Part shown: piece after piece, positions 7,948 through 15,000 of the stretch
Numbering within the stretch: position 1 is the stretch's first letter
Layout: every line of letters begins with the position of its first letter
Origin: Eimeria necatrix
Lineage: Eukaryota > Apicomplexa > Conoidasida > Eucoccidiorida > Eimeriidae
DNA: 15,000 bases
Assembly: GCF_000499385.1 (NCBI RefSeq)
Contig: NW_013654546.1
Coordinates: 1-15,000, forward strand
Direction: 5' to 3'
Made by a program: the position numbers and the translations under genes
Notes under the pieces: generated by a model
Told to the model about the DNA's origin: nothing
What the model saw: the letters and a program-made list of their open reading frames with translations, nothing else
The model's database searches: none

Positions 7948-10538
7948 GCGAGGGCCTGGACTTGTTTGTGTTGGGAGTTTTCGAGTTTTTGGAAAATTTG
8001 CAAAAATAAATCTTCCAACAGTTGGTGGTCAAACACCGGCAGCAAGTGCTCTTCCACGCGCACCAGCCCCAGGTCTGCGCAACACACAGCTAGCTAGCTA
8101 GCTAGCTGGCTAGCTGCTGGCTAGCTGGCTAGCTGGCTAGCTGGCTGGCTAGCTGCTGGCTAGCTGGCTGGCTAGCTGGCTGGCTAGCTGGCTGGCTAGC
8201 TGGCTGGCTAGCTGGCTGGCTGGCTAGCTGGCTAGCTAGCTGGCTGGGAGGGAGGGGGGAGAGTGCGGTGGCTAGCTACTTAGCCAGCCGGCCAGCTAGC
8301 TAGCTAGCTGGCTAGCTGGCTAGCTAGCTAGCTAGCCAGCTAGCTAGCTAGCTAGCTAGCTGGCTAGCTGGCTAGCTAGCTAGCTAGCTAAAATGTTTGT
8401 TCTTACACTTTTTGACAATGAGGCGGAGGTTGATTTCGTCGTGGATCAAATAGCCGTCAATGTCGATTTTAATTTTGGAGCCAAACAGCGGCTGCATCTC
8501 CGAGCCCTGCACCGCAAACCCTAAACCCTAAACCCTAAACCCTAAACCCTAAACCCTAAACCCTAAACCCTAAACCCTAAACAGTAAACAAGATGCAATA
8601 AACAATTAACCCGGAGCCGTTTCTCTTGAGTTCCTCAGCTTCAGCCGGCAAAGCCAGTCCCGTGGACCCCAAACCCTAGACGGCAAACCCTAAACCCTAA
8701 ACCCTAAACCCTAAACCCTAAAAAACAAACAGTAAACCCTAAACCCTAAAGAATAAACAATAAACCCTGAGCCCAAAGCCTTTTTTTCCAAGCTCCTCAG
8801 CTTCAGCCAGCAACGTCAAGCCACTGAACCCAAAACCCAACCCCTAAACCCTAAACCCTAAACCCTAAACCCTAAACCCTAAACCCTCTTGCCTCAAGGG
8901 GTCTTCCAGGCTGTTTGTCTCTTTCGTAGAGCAGCAGCTTCTCAGCAGTAATTCCTGTCAAAGATGAGGGGCCCATTTTCTTCAACAGAATTTGCTTGAA
9001 CTGCTCCACCTGAAACCCCAAACCCTAAACCCTAAACCCTAAACCCTAAACCCTAAACCCTAAACCCTAAACCCTAAACCCTGGGCCCGGGGCCCCAGCA
9101 TCTCGCCTGCTCAAAACCCTAATGCTGAGCCCCTAAACCCTACCACGACCCCATTTGTATCAAACCCTAAACCCTAAACCCTAAACCCTGGCCCCATACC
9201 GTTAACTCCAAACCCTATCCCCTAAACCCTAACCCTAAACCCTAAACCCTAAACCCTAAACCCTCGCCGCAAACCCTAAACCTTATCCCCAGACCCTAGG
9301 AGCCGTACCCCGCCAAACCCTAAACTCTACCCCAAACCCCAAACCCCAAACCCCAAACCCCAAACCCCAAACCCTAAACCCTAAACCCTAAACCCTAAAC
9401 CCTAAACCCTCACCGTAATAGTAGAGGAGTCGACGGGAATGCAAAGCCGGCTTTCTGCGTCTTTGACTTTCAGTCTAAAAATAATTTGTTTTACTTCTCC
9501 TTGGGAGCTTCCCCGCAGCTTTTTGATTAAGTCTGAACAAAGCCACGCAGCTAGCCACCCCGCCAGCTAGCTAGCTAGCTAGCTAGCTAGCGCAGCGAGC
9601 AGCTAGCCAGCCAGCTAGCCAGCTAGCCATCCCGCTATCCAGCCCACCGCCCAGCTACCTAGCTAGCTAGCTAGCTAGCTAGCTAGCTCGCCACAGCAGC
9701 TAGCTACCCACCTAGCTAGCTATCCAAATAGCTAGCTAGCTAGCCACAGCAGCTAGCTACCCACCTAGCTAGCTAGCTAGCTAGCTAGCCACAGCAGCTA
9801 GCTACCCAGCTGGCTAGCTAGCTAGCTAGCTAGCCGGGGCAGACTAGCTAGCTGGTGCTTCGGAACTGACCGTCGTTGAGCATATCGCTGAAGTCCAAAG
9901 GCGTTGGGCTCACGTAAAGAAAACAACGCGCCAGCTTCGGCTCCCCAGGAGGCTCCTCTGCACACACACAGCTAGCTAGCTAGCTAGCTAGCTAGCTAGC
10001 TGGCTGGCTAGCTGGCTAGCTGGCTAGCTGGATGGCTAGCTGGCTGGCTGGCTAGTTGGCTGGCTGGCTAGCTGGCTGGCTGGCTGGGTAACTGAATGGA
10101 TAGCTAGCTAGCTACTTGGCTCGCTAGCGGGCTAGCTATCTGGGGAGCTAGCTAGCCAACTAGCTAGCTAGCTGGCCACTGCCAGCTGCCCGGCCAGGCA
10201 GCTAGCCAACTTCCCAGCCATTTTCAGCTGGCTGATTAGCTAGCCAGCCAGCTAGCCAGTCAGCCAGCCAGCTAGCCAGCCAGCCCGCCAGCCAGCCCGC
10301 CAGCCAGCCAGCTAGCCAGCCAGCCCGCCAGCCAGCCCGCCAGCCAGCCAGCTAGCTAGCCAGCTAGCTAGCTAGCTAGCTAGCTAGCTAGCCAGAAACC
10401 CACCCACGCCGTCGAGCAGGCCCGCAGCGCGGGCCTTCTTGCGAAGCTGGTCGGCGGGAATGGAAGCATTTATGAATTCGTCGCGAATGTAAAAAAACTG
10501 CTCCTTCGGAGTCGCCCCAGGGACTTTGTCCGCCAGCT

Positions 10539-10608
<70 letters not shown>

Positions 10609-10882
10609 AAAGTGGGTTGGAGAGCTGGCGCGAAGGCGGGAAAAAGAGGCAGCAGAGCTGGGGGTGCTGACTCGCGCGTGGGGGTCAAAGGAAGTCTAAA
10701 AAGGGGAAAAAGGAATAAAAAAGAAATAAAAAGAATAAAAAGAATAAAAAGAATAAAAAGAAATAAAAAGAAATAAAACTTCGCACAATTTGGCGAACTG
10801 TGTCCAGCGTCTCCCAGCCCTCGACGGTGGCGGTGTAGACTTTGTCGTCTCGGAGGTCTGTGGCTTCGACTTTGATTTTCAT
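7161..10882 (-). CDS. Protein with two ubiquitin-like folds and poly-Gln, function unknown
   Basis: Multi-exon gene read right to left, with phases agreeing at each junction: 10787-10882 (start ATG at 10882), 10404-10536, 9871-9957, 9414-9532, 8885-9009 (or 8893-9009), one or both of 8766-8843 and 8604-8675, 8407-8506, 7857-8074, 7161-7271. The N-terminus MKIKVEATDLRDD and ETLDTVRQILADKVPG resemble a ubiquitin-like beta-grasp fold. A second such fold starts at IIFRLKVKDAESRLCI and VEQFKQILLKK, and appears to finish with LALPAEAEELKRNGSG and GSEMQPLF. Later come KIKIDIDGYLIHDEINLRL, a helical LLEDLFLQIFQKLEN segment and a pure 24-Gln run coded by CAG (7875-7946). The product is about 400 residues if the 3' exons at 6059-6735 are included. 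An in-frame ATG at 10930 would add 16 residues. I do not recognise the family beyond the ubiquitin-like folds, which are inferred from pattern only. Confidence 0.68.
7272..7856 (-). repeat. Intron: GCTA array plus T-rich (sense) low-complexity DNA
   Basis: On the minus strand the donor is GTGAGC at 7851-7856 and the acceptor TTTCTTTAG ends at 7272. GCTA repeats cover about 7700-7845. About 400 bases of TTTAAT-type sequence (7305-7680 on the + strand as ATTTAAATGC and AATTAAAA) make the sense strand T-rich, as in the XPO1 introns. A GCATTTAAAT unit repeats four to five times near 7345-7400. Confidence 0.75.
7875..7946 (-). repeat. Pure (CAG)24 coding poly-glutamine
   Basis: Twenty-four uninterrupted CAG codons on the minus strand inside the exon 7857-8074, between HKQVQALA and LHAKLN. 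The run is pure, with no CAA, so it is probably recent and length-variable between strains. Confidence 0.9.
8089..8395. repeat. GCTA/GCTGGCTA array in an intron of the minus-strand gene
   Basis: A tetranucleotide array with a GGCT-rich variant phase (GCTGGCTGGCTA) between the exons 7857-8074 and 8407-8506. The flanking splice signals are donor GTAAGA (rc of 8401-8406) and acceptor TTGCGCAG (rc of 8075-8082). The split tyrosine codon T|AC restores an open frame (LIVKKY joined to LGLVRVEEHLL). Confidence 0.88.
8511..9413 (-). repeat. AAACCCT arrays filling the introns around the duplicated exons
   Basis: Telomere-like arrays on the + strand as AAACCCT (TTTAGGG on the gene's sense strand) at about 8515-8583, 8685-8722, 8842-8886, 9012-9082, 9162-9190, 9225-9268 and 9315-9411. 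The last includes a block of the variant AAACCCC (9329-9370). Exons of the minus-strand gene sit between the arrays at 8407-8506, 8604-8675, 8766-8843, 8885-9009 and 9414-9532. The 9090-9310 stretch holds degenerate units and no exon that I can support. Confidence 0.9.
8604..8843 (-). other. Duplicated exon pair in the ubiquitin-like-domain gene
   Basis: Two minus-strand exon candidates, 8766-8843 and 8604-8675, code for related peptides: GFSGLTLLAEAEELGKKGFG and GSTGLALPAEAEELKRNGSG. Both follow an AAACCCT-derived acceptor (TTTAG or TCTAG before GGG/GGT), share the GCTGAAGCTGAGGA core and are followed by GTTTATTG. Both open frames are intact and can splice in phase 0. The copy at 8766 also has a second acceptor (TTCAG, exon 8766-8823) that fits the alternative end of the preceding exon at 8885. 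One copy aligns with the last strand of a ubiquitin-like fold, so using one at a time seems more natural than using both. Confidence 0.65.
9549..10395. repeat. GCTA arrays either side of exon 9871-9957
   Basis: Two blocks (about 9549-9855 and 9966-10395) of GCTAGCTA with GGCT and CCAG variants. The sub-repeat CACAGCAGCTAGCTACCCA recurs near 9690, 9750 and 9790, and a CCAGCCCGCCAGCCAG unit recurs near 10280 and 10330. They flank an exon with clear minus-strand signals (acceptor GTGTGCAG, donor GTCAGTTC) coding KLARCFLYVSPTPLDFSDML. Confidence 0.9.
10537..10607 (-). repeat. CTG tract (sense strand) abutting a splice acceptor
   Basis: About 23 CTG triplets on the minus strand end in CTGCAG, the acceptor of exon 10404-10536. 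It is read as intron: phase-0 joining of DTVRQI (exon ending 10787, donor GTGCGA) to LADKVPG gives a continuous ubiquitin-like helix. If retained, it would code poly-Leu. Confidence 0.75.
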
Positions 10883-11461
10883 TTTGGAAAAAGCCAAAAA
10901 CTGCGAAAAAAAGCCGCTGCTGAAGCTCAAGTCGCCGTTTTCAGGCCTCCAGGCGTCGCTGGAGCTCCTCTCGCCACTTTTCGACTTTTTATTTCTTCAA
11001 ATGCGCTCAAAACGCTCCAATTTGACCCCAAAAACTCTTAAAAACTCGCAAAATGGCTTTCCGGAGCGCGGCGGTACCCCGTGGGGCTGCTGCTCGCCGC
11101 GGACGCCCGGCGACGGACCGACCGGCGGGGGCTGGCGCGCACTTTTTGGACTTCTGGGCCCGCCCTGGGGACTCTGGGGGCCTTTAAATTCGAAAATAAA
11201 GTTTTTAAATTCAAAAATAAACTCTTTTGAGCCTTTCGGCGGCGAAATCCGCGCAGAACGCACCCCGACTCTCAGGTGTACGGACACCCCAACCCTGTAC
11301 ACCGCACCACCGGTCCAAGTGCTCGCCCGCCGCCGTTCGCCGCCAAAACAAAGAAAAGAATTTCTTTAAAAGTTTCTTTTCGACTTTGTTTGTTTCTAAA
11401 ACGCATTTTAATCCATTTAAACGCAAATTCCCCGCTTTTCCGCGCCCGCCGCGGCGTACTC

Positions 11462-11494
<33 letters not shown>

Positions 11495-11623
11495 CGGCCA
11501 CGGCTCGCCCACGCAGTCACTCCAGCTGCTGCCGCTTTAAACCCTTCGTGTGCCAAATTAAATTAAATTAATTTAATTTAATTTTAAATTAAATTAATTT
11601 CTCAAAATTAAAATAAAACGAAA
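10883..11623. other. Unresolved GC-rich segment upstream of the minus-strand gene
   Basis: This should hold the promoter and 5' leader of the minus-strand gene starting at 10882. No conserved gene is recognised. On the + strand a 44-codon frame starts at 11053 (MAFRSAAVPRGAAARRGRP, stop at 11185-11187). A second frame around the CAG tract ends RGHGSPTQSLQLLPL with a TAA at 11537. They could be exons of one + strand gene, but no convincing splice pair links them. The near-palindrome GGTGTACGGACACC lies at 11275-11288. AATTTAAATTAA-type inverted repeats occupy 11558-11600. Confidence 0.4.
11463..11494 (+). repeat. CAG tract
   Basis: About ten uninterrupted CAG triplets in a GC-rich setting. 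On the + strand one frame reads Gln and continues GHGSPTQSLQLL to a stop, which looks coding, but the exon start is not established (ACTCGCAG could be an acceptor just before it). Confidence 0.7.
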
Positions 11624-12300
11624 ATGAAGCCCAGCAGTCCGTACACCCCGGCGCCGCTCTTCGGCGACGTGCGTTCGCACCGCCGCAGCACTAAATTGAA
11701 ATCCAAACAAAAGAAGTGAAGTTTAGTGCAAAAGAATTAATAAATTAATGTAATAATAATAATAAATAATAATAATAATAATAACAATTTAAATAAATTA
11801 AAAGAAACTGCTGGGGGATTTAAATTAATCAACTTAGGTGCCTATACACTGCAAACTCCGTCGCTGAAATTCGAAGATCTAGTCAGCCTTTGTTCCAGGT
11901 GTATGTACACCTCAGCAAAACAACTGCAAAGTAAATGTTTTTCAGATGGTAGCAGCAGCAGCATTAACAGCAGCAGCAGCACTAGCAGCAGCAGCAGCAT
12001 TAGCAGCAGCAGCAGCATTAACACCAGCAGCAGCATTAGCAGCAGCAATAACAGCAGCAGCAGCATTAACAGCAGCAGCAGCGCTAAGAGCAGCAGCAGC
12101 ATTAACAGCAGCAGCAGCATTAACAGCAGCAGCAGCGCTAAGAGCAGCAGCAGCATTAACAGCAACAGCAGCATTAACATCAGCAACAGCAAGAGCAAAT
12201 GCAGCAGCATTAAGAGCAGCAGCAGCAGCAAACACTGCAGCAGCAGCAACAGCAGCAGCAGTTTCTTGCTTTGTGGGTCAAAGAAAGAAAGACAGAAAAA
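11624..12300 (+). CDS. Weak gene model: short basic N-terminus, then Ala-Leu repeat
   Basis: A possible + strand gene. Exon 11624-11715 starts AAAATGAAG and reads MKPSSPYTPAPLFGDVRSH; donor GTGAAGT. Exon 11838-11898 (acceptor AACTTAG, donor GTGTATG) reads CLYTANSVAEIRRSSQPLFQ. A third exon from 11946 (acceptor GTTTTTCAG) reads MVAAAALTAAAALAAAAAL for about 105 residues. Phases 2 and 0 agree at the two junctions. Against it: no recognised domain, introns that are not T-rich on this strand, and a competing minus-strand reading of 11842-11923 (acceptor TTTACTTTGCAG; CFAEVYIHLEQRLTRSSNF, then a stop). A possible last exon near 13044-13118 reads SSSAAPEQKRPTGGGATSL to a stop. Confidence 0.25.
11946..12264. 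repeat. AGC minisatellite punctuated by ATTAAC / GCTAAGAGC
   Basis: Runs of three to five AGC triplets are separated by ATTAAC, ACTAGC or GCTAAG hexamers, giving an 18-base higher-order unit. A longer unit (AGC runs with ATTAAC then GCTAAG) repeats near 12060, 12100 and 12140. All insertions are multiples of three, so all frames stay open on both strands. That is what a coding repeat would show, but also what triplet expansion alone would give. Confidence 0.85.
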
Positions 12301-13114
12301 CAGAAAGAGTCAAAAACAAAAAAAGATTTAAAAGGGAAAAAAAAATAAAAAGAAATAAAAAGAAATAAGAAATGAAAAGAAAAAAGAAATAAAAAGAAAA
12401 AAGAAATAAGTAGAACTAAAAGAATTAAAAAGAAATAAAAGGAAATAAAAACAATTATAAAAAACAAAAACAAAAAGACTAAAAAAGGAGCTGTGGCCCA
12501 TTTGAAGTCAAAGGGAAAAATAAAAAACAATTTAATTTCAAATAAATAAATAAATAAATAAATAATAAGTTAATTAATAATGTAATAAATAATATAAATA
12601 AATAAATAAATAAATAAACTAGTCAACTTAATGAATAAACTAAATAAAATAATAAATAAATAAACAAATAAATAAATAAATAAATAAATAAAAACTAAAC
12701 TAACTAAATAAATAAATACTTGAGAAGTAATAAATACTAATTAATAAATTAAAAAAACTGAAAAATAATAAATAATTATAAACTGTTTTTTTGGTTTTTA
12801 AATTAAAAATTGAAAATGAATTAAAGACAAAAGACAAATAAAAAAAGAAAAGAATTAAAAGAATTGAATGAAATAAAGAAAGGAAATAAAATAAAATAAA
12901 TAAAATAAAATAAATAAATAAATAAAGTTCAACAAATTAAATGAAATAAAAGAAATAATAAAAGAGACAAATAACAAATAAACAAACAAAAGAAAGAAAA
13001 AGACAAATTAATAGCCAAGTGAGAAAGAGATAAAACGAAACAAATGCAAAGCAGCAGCGCGGCCCCAGAACAAAAGAGGCCGACAGGCGGGGGCGCCACT
13101 TCATTAATTTGTTC
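12290..13114. other. A-rich low-complexity stretch, no gene supported
   Basis: About 800 bases of AAATAAA, AAAAAGAAAT and AATAAATAA runs. Two unique islands stand out: 12488-12520 (GGAGCTGTGGCCCATTTGAA) and 13040-13100 (GC-rich). The minus strand is T-rich, like the sense strand of introns elsewhere in the window, which hints at a minus-strand intron or a 3' flank. On the minus strand the second island starts MKWRPRLSASFVLGPRCC and could be a first exon, but nothing downstream confirms it. Confidence 0.5.
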
Positions 13115-13193
13115 AAATTAATTTAATTTAATTTAATTTAATTTAATTTAATTTAATTTTATTAAATTAAATTAAATTAAATTAAATTAAATT
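13115..13193. repeat. AATTT/AAATT inverted repeat just past the helicase stop
   Basis: Pentanucleotide units read TTTAA to about 13158, then switch to AAATT through 13190. The two arms are complementary and can form a long AT stem. It ends one base before the helicase stop codon (TAA, rc of 13194-13196), so it would lie at the very start of the helicase 3' untranslated region. A related inverted TTTAA repeat lies at 11558-11600. Confidence 0.85.
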
Positions 13194-13292
13194 TTATTTC
13201 ATTCTCTGTTTCTTTATTTGCTGCTCGCCGGCCCTGGGGGCCCCAAATTGCCTCTTTTTAAATGTGTCTTCTTCGCTTCTCTTGCTGCCGAA

Positions 13293-13336
<44 letters not shown>

Positions 13337-13488
13337 TGCTGCCGAATCTGCTGCTGCTGCTGCTGGATCTGTTGCTGCTGTTGCCGTTGCCGAGTCTGTT
13401 GTTGCTGCTGCTGTTGCCGAATCTGTTGTTGCTGCTGCTGCTGCCGAATCTGCTGCTGCTGCTGCCGCTGCTGCCGCCAAAGCTGCCC

Positions 13489-13519
<31 letters not shown>

Positions 13520-13629
13520 ATCTGCTGCTGCTGCTGCTGCTGCTGCTTCTATTGGAGCTTGAAAAGCCCTTCCCCCCTCTTGCCAGTGCTCGGGCAGAAA
13601 TGTGGTTTGGATTTGTTAGCTTCAGCTTG

Positions 13630-13662
<33 letters not shown>

Positions 13663-13733
13663 AGCTGCTGCCTCGCCAAGTAGAGGGCGTCCTGCAGCGG
13701 GGGGAGGTGCTGCGTGAGCTCAATCACGAACCC

Positions 13734-13774
<41 letters not shown>

Positions 13775-13954
13775 CTTTGCTGCTGCGGGCGTTTGCTGCA
13801 GTGTGGGGCTGCTGCAGCAGCAACTCTTCGAATTGTTGTTTTGCTGCTGCTGGGACTTCGAAGAGAGCTCCGTCTCCCTTGAGTGTGAGGGTCATTCCCT
13901 GGATTTGGTCGATGAGTTGTTCTGCTGCTGCTGCTGCTGCTGCTGCTGGGGTGC

Positions 13955-13985
<31 letters not shown>

Positions 13986-14109
13986 TGCTGCGCTGCTCTT
14001 CAGCGCCCGCCACACATAAGCACTGGAGCCTTTTAAAGGAACTTTCGGAGGAGGTTTAAAAGTCAAAGTGTAGGAGACAAAGCCGGGTCTTCCCGAGAGT
14101 GCGGAGATG

Positions 14110-14147
<38 letters not shown>

Positions 14148-14281
14148 AGTGTCTGCTGCTGCAGCAGCAGGGGCGCCGGCGCCGGGCTGCAGCAGGTGCA
14201 GCAGGAGGGTCTCGACGAGCTGCTGCGGCTGCTCGGTCTGCAGCAGCTGCTGCGCGGCTGCGGCGACGATGGCCTGCAGCC

Positions 14282-14313
<32 letters not shown>

Positions 14314-14816
14314 GCTGCTGCTGCTTGGGGGGGGGGGTCGAGGGAGAGGGAGGGCCAGAGTTGCTGCAGCTTGGCTTTGCTGCGGGCCTGCAGCAGCAGC
14401 TGCTGCTGCGGCACTCCGACTCTGTAGAAAGAAAAGTTTTCTTTTGCTTCGAGAGCAGCAAGAAAAGCAGCATCTTTGGGGGAATAGAGCAAAATGCTGC
14501 AGCCGCTGCTGCTGCTGCTGCTGCTGCTGCTGCGGCCCGTGCGGCCCGCGCGGTGTACGTACACCGCAGCGTCCCGCGGCGCAGACAACTGCAGCACCAA
14601 ACGGAGACACTTTATGTCCAAACCTCTAGCAGCAAGATCTGTAGCGAGGAGACATTTAATTTCTTTTTTTTTGAAAGCAGCAAGAGCTGCTTCCCGCTGC
14701 TGCTGCTGCATGTCTCCGTGCAAGCAGCAGCAGCAGCAGCGCAGCGCCGGCAGCAGCGACAGCTCGCACGCCTGCTGCTTCGTTTCGCAGAACACCACGC
14801 TCAGGCCCTCGTCTCC

Positions 14817-14858
<42 letters not shown>

Positions 14859-15000
14859 GCCGGCCGGCGCCCCTGCTGCTGCTGCTGCTGCGCCCCAGTC
14901 AGCAGCAGACCCGTACAGCCACAGCAGCAGCGGCAGCACCGCGGCCCGCGAGCTGTACGGACACTGGATCGCGAGGTGCGTTATCGTTGCTGCTGCTGCT
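13194..15000 (-). CDS. DDX21: DEAD-box RNA helicase, DDX21/Gu family, C-terminal part
   Basis: ATP-dependent RNA helicase. Family members act in the nucleolus on ribosomal RNA. The visible 602 codons are one open frame to TAA at 13194; the N-terminal RecA domain with Q, Walker A and DEAD motifs lies right of the window. Seen in order: THLAIQCPYSSRAAV (14920-14985), motif IV VVFCETK (about 14780-14800), LHGDM, motif V ATDLAARGLDI (about 14612-14646), motif VI YVHRAGRTGR (14532-14561), FSFYRVGVP, then a GUCT-type domain from RPGFVSYTLTF through AYVWRALK to LFEVP (about 14110-13850), and a tail of SSSRFGSSSS-type repeats ending KRQFGAPR and KKQRMK. The GUCT domain and a Gly/Arg/Phe-rich tail mark the DDX21/DDX50 group. 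Long Ala, Gln and Ser runs and a five-Cys run (14724-14738) are inserted between, and sometimes inside, conserved blocks. No intron is needed. Confidence 0.93.

Noticed and set aside
7858..8097. + strand poly-Cys frame
   Set aside because: It is the antisense of the (CAG)24 exon of the minus-strand gene, which has phase-matched splice sites.
7860..8395. CRISPR-like array from regular repeats
   Set aside because: The repeats are simple tetra- and trinucleotides without unique spacers, in a eukaryotic gene.
10842..11369. A 175-residue + frame
   Set aside because: It begins in the antisense of the first ubiquitin-like exon and shows no recognisable domain; kept only as part of the unresolved segment.
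14552..14565. GGTGTACGTACACC as a regulatory site within the helicase
   Set aside because: It is the coding sequence of Tyr-Val-His in motif VI, so this copy needs no regulatory explanation.
13214..14629. Several + and - strand frames overlapping the helicase
   Set aside because: All are other frames of the CAG-rich helicase gene; only one frame carries the helicase motifs.

Overview
The window is nuclear DNA of an apicomplexan, almost certainly Eimeria or a very close coccidian. Three signs point there: dense interstitial telomere-like repeats (TTTAGGG/AAACCCT), long CAG/CTG tracts that code for single-residue runs, and small exons scattered between low-complexity introns. No bacterial genes, tRNA, rRNA or CRISPR structure is seen.

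Positions 284-5743 (+) hold the 3' part of the exportin-1 (XPO1/CRM1) gene, rebuilt here as eleven phase-consistent exons ending in a stop. Its introns are filled with TTTAGGG, CTG, TTTAA, ATTT and a ~150-bp tandem array. A short AT-rich convergent spacer follows (5744-6058).

Positions 6059-10882 (-) hold a gene of many small exons that codes for a protein with two ubiquitin-like folds and a 24-glutamine run, function unknown. The core (7161-10882) is well supported by splice phase; four small 3' exons (6059-6735) are tentative. Its introns are largely GCTA tetranucleotide arrays plus AAACCCT arrays. One exon of the second ubiquitin-like fold is present twice.

Positions 10883-13193 are unresolved: a GC-rich stretch with a CAG tract, a weakly supported short + strand gene model (11624-12300), an AGC minisatellite, and about 800 bases of A-rich sequence.

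Positions 13194-15000 (-) hold the C-terminal part of a DEAD-box RNA helicase of the DDX21/Gu family, including the second RecA-like domain, the GUCT domain and a Ser/Arg/Phe/Gly-rich tail. It has no visible intron, runs off the right edge, and is riddled with Ala, Gln, Ser and Cys runs.

The genes share no obvious pathway: nuclear export, a ubiquitin-like protein, and a nucleolar-type helicase. The main interest is how simple repeats occupy introns, coding exons and splice sites, and the duplicated exon at 8604-8843.
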